Made by a program: the position numbers and the translations under genes. From positions 216,020-280,019 of the IMG/VR virus record IMGVR_UViG_3300042402_002641: DNA of 64,000 nucleotides. The stretch is one strand, 5' to 3'. This document shows positions 18,502-27,781 of this stretch, piece after piece. Source of the stretch: a virus. How positions within the stretch are numbered: the first letter of the stretch is position 1; every line of letters begins with the position of its first letter. The notes under the pieces were generated by a model that searched no databases, was not told the origin of the DNA, and saw nothing but the letters and a program-made list of their open reading frames with translations.

Positions 18502-20161
18502 TATTTTTTATGTTTCTAAAACTGCAGGTAATGACAGTGACTGGGAATATATCAAGTCTAAATATCCCCTTGCGCATCGGTTAACCAACATAAGATCTTT
18601 TGACGACATTAAAATTAATTCTTTCACTAAGATGTTTTGGGTCATCTGGGATGATATACATCTAATAGACACATTTGATCTAACAGAATATAAAGCCACT
18701 AAGTGGGACGACATGTATGTTCACGTTTTTAAAAACGGAGAACATCACGATGGAGTATGTTTATTTCCTAAAGTATTGAACATCTCGCAACGAGAGTTTT
18801 ATCATAGATTTTTTACAGAAAAAAAAGAAATAGATATTTTAGCGAGCGTTCCTAAGAAATACAATGTATACTCACCTTCAAATTATGACGAGTATTTGTC
18901 TATTGATGATGAAATGTTTTGGTTAGTTTGGCCAGAAGTTGAAATTATAGACGAATCAGTTTTTAAATTGTATTTTAGTCATCATAATACCTACGATCGT
19001 AGAGAAAATCATATTTTTAAAAACACATGTAATAACGATGAATCGTATATGAGTGGAGTTATTCTCTGTAGTAAGTATAAACAAATTTCATCTCGAGAGT
19101 TTGAAAAACAATATGTGATCGATAAAAAAGAACATGATATAATTGCGAGTAGATTTCGATATCCGACGTATGTTATTCACAGCTATGAACAATATCTAGA
19201 AATTCTTAAAAATTTAAAAAATAAAATGTTTTGGGGTATATGGCCCGAAGTTGAAATAATTGACACAGAAATCTTTGATTTTTACTTCGATCCCAACAAT
19301 GGAACATACGACCATGATAGAAAAGAAAATCATACATTTAAACATCTGTTTAACAACACCGAAATTTATATTAACGGTGTAGTATTATTTTCTAAAGAAA
19401 AACAAATTAGTCAAAGAGAGTTTATTCATAGATTTTTGATTAATAAAAAAGAACACGATAGAATAGTATCAAAACATCGACTATATGATGTTGTGTTTAT
19501 ATCTTACAACGAATCTAATGCAGATGAAAATTACAATAAGTTACTTAATAAGTGTCCTAGAGCAAAAAGAATACACGGGGTTGAAGGTATACATCAAGCA
19601 CACATTGAAGCAGCATCTATTTGTAATACAGATATGATTTGGATAGTTGACGGAGATGCAATTATTGAAGATAGTTTTGATTTTGATATAGTTATGTCTA
19701 GTTATGATATTAATTGTGTACATGTGTGGCGTAGTCGTAATCCTATTAATGATTTAGAATATGGCAATGGCGGTGTTAAGTTATTGCCTAGAAAGTTAAC
19801 ATTAGATATGGACAAAACTACTCCGGATATGACAACAAGCATATCTAAAAAGTTTAAAGTCATGAATACTGTGTCAAATATTAATTCTTTTAATACTGAC
19901 GAATTTACTACGTGGAGATCGGCATTTAGAGAATGCTGCAAATTAGCCAGTAGAGTAATTAAACGGCAATATGAAGACGAAACACAACAGCGATTAGATA
20001 TTTGGTGCAGTGTAGGGAAAGATAAACAATACGGCGATTTTGCAATAATGGGTGCTAAAATGGGTAGACAATACGGATTAGATAATAAAAATAATCCTGA
20101 AGCGTTGCAAAAGATTAATGATTTTAAATGGCTAAGGAATATATTTAATAATGCTTACTGA
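18494..20161 (+). CDS. Three-repeat protein fused to a glycosyltransferase-like domain (protein 4)
   Basis: The 555-residue protein has three tandem repeats of ~75-85 residues starting near 47, 141 and 245. Each repeat opens with MFW-x-x-W and a following V/I-E-I-I-D (I-H-L-I-D in repeat 1), then has xHxFK near the middle and ends with IS-x-REF...KKE-x-D. From residue ~331 a domain homologous to protein 3 follows (YDVVFISYNESNADE, RIHGVEGIHQAH, IWIVDGDAIIED, NDLEYGNGGVKL). In this copy the DxD region reads VDGDA. The repeats are not a family I can name. A plausible reading is a glycan- or protein-binding array delivering the catalytic domain to its target. Confidence 0.62.
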   Translation: MYDIFYVSKTAGNDSDWEYIKSKYPLAHRLTNIRSFDDIKINSFTKMFWVIWDDIHLIDTFDLTEYKATKWDDMYVHVFKNGEHHDGVCLFPKVLNISQREFYHRFFTEKKEIDILASVPKKYNVYSPSNYDEYLSIDDEMFWLVWPEVEIIDESVFKLYFSHHNTYDRRENHIFKNTCNNDESYMSGVILCSKYKQISSREFEKQYVIDKKEHDIIASRFRYPTYVIHSYEQYLEILKNLKNKMFWGIWPEVEIIDTEIFDFYFDPNNGTYDHDRKENHTFKHLFNNTEIYINGVVLFSKEKQISQREFIHRFLINKKEHDRIVSKHRLYDVVFISYNESNADENYNKLLNKCPRAKRIHGVEGIHQAHIEAASICNTDMIWIVDGDAIIEDSFDFDIVMSSYDINCVHVWRSRNPINDLEYGNGGVKLLPRKLTLDMDKTTPDMTTSISKKFKVMNTVSNINSFNTDEFTTWRSAFRECCKLASRVIKRQYEDETQQRLDIWCSVGKDKQYGDFAIMGAKMGRQYGLDNKNNPEALQKINDFKWLRNIFNNAY

Positions 20162-21512
20162 AGAAAAAAAATACAAAAAAGTTATTGAAATTTTAGATTC
20201 TGTTAGTCCGAGTTTTTGTCTAGCAAAATGGCATCAATTAACATTGTATCTACAAAATGGATTTAATCATAGCTGTCACCATCCTAGTCCTCATCAGGTG
20301 CCGTTGGAGGAACTAGCTGTAAATCATAAAGCGTTGCATAACACACAATTTAAAAAAAAGCAGATGCAAAAAATGTTAGATGGCGAGCGTCCTAGTGAAT
20401 GTGATTATTGCTGGAAAGCAGAAGATGCAGGCAGAATAAGTGATCGTGTTTATAAGAGTGCATCGTCATGGGCAAAAATTAATTTTGATTCTGTAATAGA
20501 AAATAAAACAGCAGATGTTAATCCCGCTTATCTAGAAATTAGTTTTAGCAATGTTTGCAATTTTAAATGTGCTTATTGTAGTCCAGATTTAAGCAGCCAA
20601 TGGTTTGAAGAAATTAAAACTCACGGCCCGTATCCAACATCATACAAATACAATAATTTTGATTGGTTTGAAAAAACAGGAAAAATGCCTATTAAACATA
20701 GTGACTATAATCCTTATGTTGAAGCTTTTTGGAAATGGTGGCCTGAGTTATATAGAGATCTACATACCTTAAGATTGACCGGAGGTGAACCATTATTAAG
20801 CAAAGATGCTTGGAAAATGATAGATTATATTGAGGACAATCCTAATAAAAATTTAGTGTTTGCTATCAATACTAACTTATGTGTACCTGATGAGTTAGTT
20901 GATAAAATAATATCGAAGATACAAAATATTTCTATAGATACTAAAGAATTTCAGTTTTTTACCAGTGGTGAAGCACTAGGAGCTCCTGCTGAATATATCA
21001 GATATGGTCTTGATTACAACAAATGGTCTGCTAATCTAGAAAAAGTTTTAGATAACACAAATGTTATTGTTGCAATTATGACTACAGTTAACTTAACCAG
21101 TGTAACTACCTATGCCGACTTTTTGAGATACATTTTAGATCTCAGAGGAAAATATAATAAAAACGCCGATTTTAATAAAGTTCAGTTCATGACAAACTTT
21201 TTAAGATACCCTGAATTTTTATCTTTGACACTACTAGATCGAGAAACTAAAGCAACATTTACTCAAGATATCGAAACTCTAATAGCAGAGAGAGGTGTCT
21301 GGGACGGCTTTGCTACATTAACTTTTTCTGAAGTCGATCAACTACGGCGCATGCTAGATTATATGAATTCTTCAATAGATGATGACAAATTAACATTATT
21401 AAGAACGGATTTTAAATCGTTTGTTGACGAATATGACCGTAGACGAAATACTAATTTTAATCAAGTATTTCCTGAATTAACTAACTTTTACAACCTATGC
21501 AACAAGACATAA
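20151..21512 (+). CDS. Radical SAM protein A1 (N-terminal auxiliary Cys domain)
   Basis: This 453-residue protein has a canonical radical SAM motif C136-x3-C140-x2-C143 (VCNFKCAYC), followed by an RLTGGEPLLS segment near residue 205, the GGEP motif that contacts S-adenosylmethionine. The ~100 residues before it hold C23, C42, C84 and C87 with an SCHH element, a SPASM/twitch-like set of ligands that here precedes the core. The substrate is unknown. It is paired with the next gene, which has cysteines at exactly the same core positions. It overlaps both neighbours in the operon by 11 and 16 bases. Such enzymes often modify peptides or sugars. Confidence 0.82.
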   Translation: MLTEEKKYKKVIEILDSVSPSFCLAKWHQLTLYLQNGFNHSCHHPSPHQVPLEELAVNHKALHNTQFKKKQMQKMLDGERPSECDYCWKAEDAGRISDRVYKSASSWAKINFDSVIENKTADVNPAYLEISFSNVCNFKCAYCSPDLSSQWFEEIKTHGPYPTSYKYNNFDWFEKTGKMPIKHSDYNPYVEAFWKWWPELYRDLHTLRLTGGEPLLSKDAWKMIDYIEDNPNKNLVFAINTNLCVPDELVDKIISKIQNISIDTKEFQFFTSGEALGAPAEYIRYGLDYNKWSANLEKVLDNTNVIVAIMTTVNLTSVTTYADFLRYILDLRGKYNKNADFNKVQFMTNFLRYPEFLSLTLLDRETKATFTQDIETLIAERGVWDGFATLTFSEVDQLRRMLDYMNSSIDDDKLTLLRTDFKSFVDEYDRRRNTNFNQVFPELTNFYNLCNKT

Positions 21513-22825
21513 GAAAAACAATAGAGCTCATCAACGATATCAGTCCTAGTTTTTGTGCGGCCAAATGGTATAATGCCACTATCTGGTTAGGGAATGGTCG
21601 CACCGCCAGTTGCCATTTGCCTCCGGCGCACAGTATTCCCTTAGAAGAAATTAAAAATAATCCAAGTGCTTTACATAATACGACATTTAAAAAACATCGA
21701 AGACTAGAAATGATTCAAGGCAAAAGATGCAAAGAATGTGCATACTGCTGGACTGTAGAAGATAATGCTTCTCCTGATGTATACAGTGATCGTGTCTATA
21801 AGACCAGGATTTATCAAGAAAACGAAATATTGCAATTAGCCAGACTTGATCCTCAAGCAGATATTGATCCTAAAACATTAGAAATTAGTTTTGATAATTT
21901 ATGTAATTTAAGTTGCAGTTATTGTAATTCAGAATTCAGCACAACCTGGGCCAGCGATATTAAACTTAATGGCCCGTATACTGAATTAAAGACTCAGGGC
22001 GGTGGTGCATTTCAAAATTCAGGTGAACATGCATTGCCCTATGGCATTAAGAATGAAAATAATCCCTATATAGAAGCTTTTTTTAAATGGTTTCATGCTA
22101 GCCTTAAAAACAATTTACAAGAGCTTAGAATTACCGGAGGGGAACCTACACGAAGTCCTTGGTTTTGGAAATTATTAGACGAATGCAAAGATACAAAATT
22201 TGATTTTGCAGTTAACAGTAATCTTATAATGGACCAAAATAAACTTGCACAACTCATTGATGCTAGTAAAAAATTTAAAAAGTTTGATTTATACACCAGC
22301 GGAGAGGGCTATGGCGCTCACGGTGAGTTTATTAGATGGGGATTAGATTATAGTTTATGGAGAAAAAATTTAATTCAGTTTGCTCAAGAAGGCAAATACA
22401 GTATGATCCATGTAATGATGACTATTAGTGCTTTGAGCATTTGGTCAATAACTGAATTCATGACAGATATGCTAGAATTAAGAAAACAATTTGGTGGTCA
22501 TCAATTCCACATGAGTCTTAATTTAGTGAGATTTCCTAGCTTTCAAAATTTGAATGTGTTGCCGATAGATCTAAAACAAATCCAGGTAAATAAAATCGAA
22601 ACGTGGCTCAGTGATGCTGTTGGGTTAAGTTCATCCGAACAAAATCAAATAGAAAGAATCGTTGAGTATCTTAAAAATGTTGATCGCAGTCAAGAAGACA
22701 CAGATAGCCAAGAAAATAAACAGCATGATTTAAAAAAATTTACACAACAATATGCTGATAGAAAAAATGTTGATCTCTCAACAGTATTTCCAAAAGAATT
22801 CACACAATGGTTTAACACAATATGA
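21497..22825 (+). CDS. Radical SAM protein A2 (paralogue of A1)
   Basis: The 442-residue product has C136-x3-C140-x2-C143 (LCNLSCSYC) and RITGGEPTRS near residue 210. N-terminal cysteines C20, C39, C78, C81 and C84 (KECAYCW) form an auxiliary cluster region before the core. Similarity to A1 covers the whole length, including the PSFC-AKW start and the block SDRVYK, so this is a tandem duplication that has diverged. Its stop overlaps the ATG of B1. Which substrate each copy handles cannot be read from sequence. Confidence 0.82.
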   Translation: MQQDIRKTIELINDISPSFCAAKWYNATIWLGNGRTASCHLPPAHSIPLEEIKNNPSALHNTTFKKHRRLEMIQGKRCKECAYCWTVEDNASPDVYSDRVYKTRIYQENEILQLARLDPQADIDPKTLEISFDNLCNLSCSYCNSEFSTTWASDIKLNGPYTELKTQGGGAFQNSGEHALPYGIKNENNPYIEAFFKWFHASLKNNLQELRITGGEPTRSPWFWKLLDECKDTKFDFAVNSNLIMDQNKLAQLIDASKKFKKFDLYTSGEGYGAHGEFIRWGLDYSLWRKNLIQFAQEGKYSMIHVMMTISALSIWSITEFMTDMLELRKQFGGHQFHMSLNLVRFPSFQNLNVLPIDLKQIQVNKIETWLSDAVGLSSSEQNQIERIVEYLKNVDRSQEDTDSQENKQHDLKKFTQQYADRKNVDLSTVFPKEFTQWFNTI

Positions 22826-24036
22826 ACGAAGATAAATTCTGTATAATACCTTGGATACACCTTAACACAGAACCCAATGGGCGTGTTAAACCGTGTTGTG
22901 CATATTTTGGAGAAGAGTCGGGAAATTTAAAAAATACTACACTAGAAGAAATATGGAATAACGAACATACTAAATCTATGCGTAGAAGCTTTTTAGAAAA
23001 TAAAATCCCAGAAGGATGTCTAACCTGTACTAAAAAAGAAAGCAGTGGCGGAGTAAGCTACCGGATGGCAGTCACTGAAAGATTCAGTCATCATATCGAA
23101 AAAGCTAAAAGTAATACATTGCCCGATGGTACCTATGAAACATTTGAAATAATTTTTTGGGATTTTAGATTTAGTAATATCTGTAACTTTAAATGCCGTA
23201 TGTGTGGCCCCGGCGCAAGCAGTTCTTGGTACGACGATTTTAGTCCGGAAGAAAAGAAAACTAACATAAAATTCTTAGACAGTTCTTACTATGGAACTGA
23301 TTTAATGAAATATGTTGACCAGTTTATCGATAGTGTTGAAGAAATTTATTTTGCAGGCGGTGAACCGTTGCTTATGGCTGAACATTATCAAATATTAGAT
23401 AAGTTAATTTCTAAAGAACGCTATGATGTATTTTTAAGATACAACACCAACATGAGTACTATTAAGTATAAAGACTATGACTTAATCAACATATGGAAAA
23501 GATTTAAGAGCGTGAAAATATTTGCCAGTATTGACGGTATAGAAGAAAACGCAGAATACAGCAGATCAGGCACGGACTGGCCAAAGGTAGAAGAAAATTT
23601 AAAAAAACTGGTAAACTCTAAAGTTGACTACGTTGTATCTAGTACTATAAACATCTTTAATGTTTTTAATTTTACACACTTAGTAGACAGACTAATAGAA
23701 TTAAAAATGTCAACTAGAAAGATGTTAGTAAGTCATGTTAACTGGCCTCATTACTACATGACTTCAATTCTGCCGGAAGATATAAAGGATAAAATAAGAT
23801 TACAGTTAGACGAACACCTAGAAAAAATAACCCCAACAATTACAGAAGAAGAAAGTAGGTGGCTTGGTAACTTATACAACGAGATTAAATTTTATCTAAT
23901 ACCTACAACTTCACCAGAAGAAACTGTTAAATTGCGGAAAAAATTTAAGTATGATACTGTTAAATTAGATAGTATCAGAAAAGAAGATATTAGAATCGCT
24001 GCGCCCGAATTAGCTGAATGGTTTGATACATTATGA
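22822..24036 (+). CDS. Radical SAM protein B1 (SPASM-like region before the core)
   Basis: This 404-residue protein begins with a SPASM-like signature: C7 with PWIHL, C25-C26 (KPCCAYFG), GNLKNTTLEEIWN, and C66-x2-C69. That domain normally follows the radical SAM core but here precedes it. The core motif is C121-x3-C125-x2-C128 (ICNFKCRMC), followed by YFAGGEPLL near residue 175. Radical SAM/SPASM proteins often modify ribosomal peptides or carry out complex sugar chemistry, but the substrate here is unknown. Four-base overlaps join it to both neighbours. Confidence 0.83.
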   Translation: MNEDKFCIIPWIHLNTEPNGRVKPCCAYFGEESGNLKNTTLEEIWNNEHTKSMRRSFLENKIPEGCLTCTKKESSGGVSYRMAVTERFSHHIEKAKSNTLPDGTYETFEIIFWDFRFSNICNFKCRMCGPGASSSWYDDFSPEEKKTNIKFLDSSYYGTDLMKYVDQFIDSVEEIYFAGGEPLLMAEHYQILDKLISKERYDVFLRYNTNMSTIKYKDYDLINIWKRFKSVKIFASIDGIEENAEYSRSGTDWPKVEENLKKLVNSKVDYVVSSTINIFNVFNFTHLVDRLIELKMSTRKMLVSHVNWPHYYMTSILPEDIKDKIRLQLDEHLEKITPTITEEESRWLGNLYNEIKFYLIPTTSPEETVKLRKKFKYDTVKLDSIRKEDIRIAAPELAEWFDTL

Positions 24037-25241
24037 ACGATAAATTTATTTGCGACTTTCCCTGGGTGCATCTAAGTGTGTTTCCACAAGGTAATTGTAC
24101 AATTTGTTGTGTAGCCAAACATTCCGGAAAAGGTAACGGGCATTCATGGAATCGTATTAGCGAAGATAAAACTAAAACTGTTACAGTAATGAATAGCACA
24201 GTTTCAGAAATCATTAACTGTGATAATTACAGGGCAATTAGATTAGATATGCTTGCTGGAAAAGTTCCGACAGCATGCGAAGGATGTCACCAGGTAGAGC
24301 AAGCAGGCGGCAGAAGTAAGCGACAATTAGAAACTAATCGAAATTTAGATCATGCGGCATTAACTGCCGATGATGGAGCTATCAAATCAGACTTACGACA
24401 CATAGAACTACGCCTAGGCAACTTTTGTAATCTGAAATGTCGAAGCTGCAATGCAGATTCTAGCACAAGTTGGATTCAAGACTATTATAAACTTAAAGAT
24501 ACAGTAAAGTTAGCCAGCGGTTATCATTGGATTAAAAGCAATCCCGAATTTAGCTTTGACTGGGTCGATGATGAATCGTTTTACGACCAGTTAACAGAGC
24601 TAGCACCTAATCTTGAACAAATACATATCAGTGGCGGCGAACCATTTTTAGTGCCTACGCATTTTAAATTGTTAGAAAAACTTGTTCGCGAAGGCAAGAC
24701 TGATATTGCTATACACTATCATACCAATTTGAATTACAAGTGGGAGAAAATTACTCCGGCATTAGACCTGCTTACACAATTCAAAGAAGTACATATTAAT
24801 TTTAGTATCGACGATGTAGAAGAACGAAATACTTATATTAGAAGTTTAAGTGATTGGAATTTAACTATAAGTAATTTAAAATTATTTCTAACACACTACA
24901 ATTTCATTTTTGCTGTTACTCAAACTGTAAGTGTATATAACTTTATGTATGTAGAAGAATTAACACAATATCTTAAAGAAAACAATATTTACATTAAAGT
25001 GCGTTTGAATCATGTGCAGAGTCCGGATTACTTAGATGCTAATGTATTGCCTAAGCAAGTACGCCAAGATAAGATTAATTCGTTACAAGGAATTGTCATT
25101 CCCCGTATATGGGAAGATTTATACGGTCATTATTACAATCCGGAAGCTAACGGCCAGTGGGATTATTTTAAATACTTTACTGAAAAAATCGACGCAGTAC
25201 GTAACGAAAACTTAAATGATATTTTTCCAAAACTTGCATGA
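24033..25241 (+). CDS. Radical SAM protein B2 (paralogue of B1)
   Basis: The 402-residue protein shows the same layout as B1: C7 with PWVHL, C22, C25-C26 (TICCVAKH), C82-x2-C85 (ACEGC), then the core C132-x3-C136-x2-C139 (FCNLKCRSC) and ISGGEPFLV near residue 205. B1 and B2 form a second duplicated pair distinct in length and spacing from A1/A2. The gene overlaps B1 by 4 bases and the next unknown gene by 4 bases. Function is unknown beyond radical S-adenosylmethionine chemistry. Confidence 0.83.
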   Translation: MNDKFICDFPWVHLSVFPQGNCTICCVAKHSGKGNGHSWNRISEDKTKTVTVMNSTVSEIINCDNYRAIRLDMLAGKVPTACEGCHQVEQAGGRSKRQLETNRNLDHAALTADDGAIKSDLRHIELRLGNFCNLKCRSCNADSSTSWIQDYYKLKDTVKLASGYHWIKSNPEFSFDWVDDESFYDQLTELAPNLEQIHISGGEPFLVPTHFKLLEKLVREGKTDIAIHYHTNLNYKWEKITPALDLLTQFKEVHINFSIDDVEERNTYIRSLSDWNLTISNLKLFLTHYNFIFAVTQTVSVYNFMYVEELTQYLKENNIYIKVRLNHVQSPDYLDANVLPKQVRQDKINSLQGIVIPRIWEDLYGHYYNPEANGQWDYFKYFTEKIDAVRNENLNDIFPKLA

Positions 25242-26038
25242 AATTTATTTTTTTAAAAACTGGTGATTATTTAGACCTAGAGCCTAATAATACTCCTATT
25301 GCGTCTGCGTGGTTTGATTATATTTTTTCTAAGCAGATGAATATGAGTTATTTTGCTAGAGATGCATTGTTTGTAACTCGAACTAATGACACTATTAAAG
25401 ATCTAAATTCCGCAATCGATATTGTACATCAATTTGCTATAGAAAAGAACTTGCCCCAACTTATTTTTAATAAAATTATTGACCTTGACCAATCATGGCT
25501 TAATGCTTCTCATAAAAAGTGGGTAAAATACACACACGAATTAAAAAACATTGTTAACGGCGACGATACAAAACAACACTATCCTGCCGTTGTAAAATCT
25601 TGGCAAAACATTAATCTGTTTATCCATTCGTTAGAAAACTATTACTCGGCTTATTTTACTAATACTAAAGGCGCATATCTAGAAGACGTCAAAGTCAATA
25701 TAAGACCAGAAGATTGCGAGTACGCACAACATGACTTAATTCTAAGATTTGACGATTTAGGTAAACACCAATACGATCAATGGTTGACAGGCAGTAGTGT
25801 TGACTGGGAAACTAGTAACTACAAGACAATATCGGCGAGATTTGAATACGCATATAATCCGCAAACAATTAAAGGATTACAGCCAAATCAAGATTATATT
25901 AACTGGTGTTCTAAAAACAACTTACAAGCAATGCCGCCGTTTATTATTTTAGGAAATTTTAAAAAGAATAGATGGGACGTTAAACAACTTATGCATCAAA
26001 ATCTATCGAAAGGATTAGAAGTAGGATTTGAGTTATGA
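25238..26038 (+). CDS. Unknown protein downstream of radical SAM genes
   Basis: This 266-residue soluble protein is aromatic-rich (MKFIFLKTGDYLDLEP at the start, DYINWCSKNNLQAMPPFIILG near the end). It contains a single cysteine pair far apart and no Cys-rich cluster motif, signal peptide or membrane segment. I do not recognise it. It is locked into the operon by 4-base overlaps on both sides, between radical SAM B2 and the first SGNH-like gene. A substrate-carrier or accessory role for the radical SAM enzymes is possible but not shown. Confidence 0.6.
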   Translation: MKFIFLKTGDYLDLEPNNTPIASAWFDYIFSKQMNMSYFARDALFVTRTNDTIKDLNSAIDIVHQFAIEKNLPQLIFNKIIDLDQSWLNASHKKWVKYTHELKNIVNGDDTKQHYPAVVKSWQNINLFIHSLENYYSAYFTNTKGAYLEDVKVNIRPEDCEYAQHDLILRFDDLGKHQYDQWLTGSSVDWETSNYKTISARFEYAYNPQTIKGLQPNQDYINWCSKNNLQAMPPFIILGNFKKNRWDVKQLMHQNLSKGLEVGFEL

Positions 26039-26880
26039 AGATATATGTAAACGGTGATAGTTTCACCGACGGTGACGGTCTAGCTGATGCAGAAACATTC
26101 CCGGGCATGTACCCGGGACATCATCATGCAGATGGAAATCTAATTGTAGATCGCCGGTGGTCAAATGCTCGGCACGATATACTGTCAAATGACTTGTCAT
26201 TATGGGACACATATCGTAATAATAATCGGAAATATGTTTGGGCAACAATATTAGGAGAGCTTGTTGGTGCTAGTGTGGTTAATAATGCCGTTGGTGGTTC
26301 TTGTATGATGGGAATTGCAACTAGGACTATTGCAGATCTTAGCTCAATACACCTACGTGCAAATTTGCCAGACTACGTCTTTATAGGATTAACAATGTCT
26401 GATCGTCTAGGATGGTACGATAAAGAACATACAGAAAACAATCATACAGGAAGTTGGGTTAAAACAGCTATACCCGCATTCAGCGAAAGAATGTTACCCG
26501 AACACTATAAAAAGATGTTCATGGCTACATGGGCAACACTGTCTGACGAAGAATTGCTTATAAATTATCTAAAAGAATGTTTACAAATTAAAAATTATGT
26601 TAAGCGAAGAATTGGCCGAGATCCTATTTTTTTAAATACCTCATACCAATTTTGGGAGTATAAAAATATAGTTCAATCATCTAAAAATCAATGGCTTAGA
26701 ATGCTTTGGTTCGAGTTATTAGAATTTGATAAGATTAACCCCCAATGGTTTAATTCTGGATCGTTTGACATTGTAACAGCTTGTGGACATGCTATTCCGG
26801 AAGTTCATTCTCAATTTGCAAGAGATATAGCTAGAGAACACTTTGGTTGGGGCAAAAGTCCGGTTGACAAAGATGCCTAG
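26035..26880 (+). CDS. SGNH-hydrolase-like protein 1
   Basis: The 281-residue product starts MKIYVNGDSFTDGDG, with G7-D8-S9-F10 matching the block I GDS motif whose serine is the nucleophile in SGNH/GDSL esterases. Block II/III-like elements follow (VVNNAVGGS near residue 83; FIGLTMSDR near residue 118). CGHAIPEVHSQFA near residue 252 fits block V with its catalytic histidine. No signal peptide is seen, so it would act inside the cell or in the virion. Likely activity is deacylation or acyl transfer, for example on a glycan, by family analogy. The C-terminus reads KSPVDKDA, a sequence repeated beyond the next gene. Confidence 0.65.
   Translation: MKIYVNGDSFTDGDGLADAETFPGMYPGHHHADGNLIVDRRWSNARHDILSNDLSLWDTYRNNNRKYVWATILGELVGASVVNNAVGGSCMMGIATRTIADLSSIHLRANLPDYVFIGLTMSDRLGWYDKEHTENNHTGSWVKTAIPAFSERMLPEHYKKMFMATWATLSDEELLINYLKECLQIKNYVKRRIGRDPIFLNTSYQFWEYKNIVQSSKNQWLRMLWFELLEFDKINPQWFNSGSFDIVTACGHAIPEVHSQFARDIAREHFGWGKSPVDKDA
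26854..26876 (+). repeat. Direct repeat copy 1 (encodes KSPVDKD)
   Basis: This 23-base segment at the end of the first SGNH gene recurs at 27756-27778 with 20 of 23 bases identical. The differences are all at third codon positions in the KSPVDKDA frame and all synonymous. The two copies flank the second SGNH gene. Confidence 0.7.
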
Positions 26881-27769
26881 AATTTTTCTTCCAACAGTTA
26901 ACGAATATCGAGAAATAAATCGCATTGTAGCATTTGGGTGTAGCCAAACCGCAGGCTCAGAACTTCTTGATTCAAAAAGATATCCAAACATTCCTGATGT
27001 AGAATTAAAAAAACACAGCCTAGGAATAGAAGGATGGCACAAATATTCAGAGAATGAATCAAATCTGCCGTTACATTTTAAAATACAAGACGAAGAACGT
27101 ATGTTAGCGTGGCCTGCACAACTAGCAAAACTTTATAACATTCCTATTCATAACTATGCCGAGCCAGCAACTGGCAATGAGCAACAGATGGCACAATTCT
27201 TAAAAGCAAAATCTGAAGGTGTTATTAGTAACGACACACTAGTGCTCTGGGGATTTACTAGTATGAATCGAGGCTTTTGGATTGACCAAGAACAAGGATG
27301 TTCATATTATCTGCTCGGTAATAACAAGATCTTTAAACAACCCGTTGACATAAACATGTTTAATGAAAAACTGTGGTATAACGGTATAAATTCAGATTAT
27401 ATGTTAGCATGGAGATATTATCAAAGTTTATCTACTATCTTCCATTGGGCTAACGAAATATGTAACGAACAGTTTTTATTCATTCAGGCATTACATTATT
27501 CACCAAGTTACGAACAATGGTCTGCTAAAATAGAAGGTCCAGTAAATCCAACGGTCGAGCTGTTAATGCAAAGATTTTGGGATACTATAAAATACAATTA
27601 CGAAATAAAATACCCAATTTTTAAAGATTTTGAGCAGACAAATCTGTTCACTTGGAGTAAAAGTATTGGCGGTCGACTAGGGTGCGGGCATCCAACATTA
27701 GATGCACATGAAAAATATGCACTTTTAATTAAAAATGAGCTTGACCGGTTAGAACAAGAGTCCAGTTGA
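26873..27769 (+). CDS. SGNH-hydrolase-like protein 2
   Basis: The ATG at 26873 (MPRIFLPTVNEYREI) overlaps the upstream stop by 8 bases and gives 298 residues; an upstream GTG is inside the previous gene and less likely. G22-C-S24-Q-T26 in IVAFGCSQTAGSE matches the nucleophile block of SGNH hydrolases. YAEPATGNEQQM near residue 95 carries a block III-like Asn, and CGHPTLDAHEKYA near residue 277 supplies the block V Asp/His. It is only distantly like SGNH protein 1. It is the last intact gene of the operon and is flanked by a short direct repeat, which suggests it arrived or moved as a cassette. Confidence 0.63.
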   Translation: MPRIFLPTVNEYREINRIVAFGCSQTAGSELLDSKRYPNIPDVELKKHSLGIEGWHKYSENESNLPLHFKIQDEERMLAWPAQLAKLYNIPIHNYAEPATGNEQQMAQFLKAKSEGVISNDTLVLWGFTSMNRGFWIDQEQGCSYYLLGNNKIFKQPVDINMFNEKLWYNGINSDYMLAWRYYQSLSTIFHWANEICNEQFLFIQALHYSPSYEQWSAKIEGPVNPTVELLMQRFWDTIKYNYEIKYPIFKDFEQTNLFTWSKSIGGRLGCGHPTLDAHEKYALLIKNELDRLEQESS

Positions 27770-27778
27770 CAAAGACGC
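27756..27778 (+). repeat. Direct repeat copy 2, relic of a gene end
   Basis: AAGAGTCCAGTTGACAAAGA... repeats the end of SGNH gene 1. Read in the KSPVDKDA frame it continues to GAA TGA at 27783-27785, but this frame is closed by TAG at 27750, and the bases are now used partly in another frame by SGNH gene 2. It looks like the leftover 3' end of a second homologue. Confidence 0.6.
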
Positions 27779-27781
27779 AGA

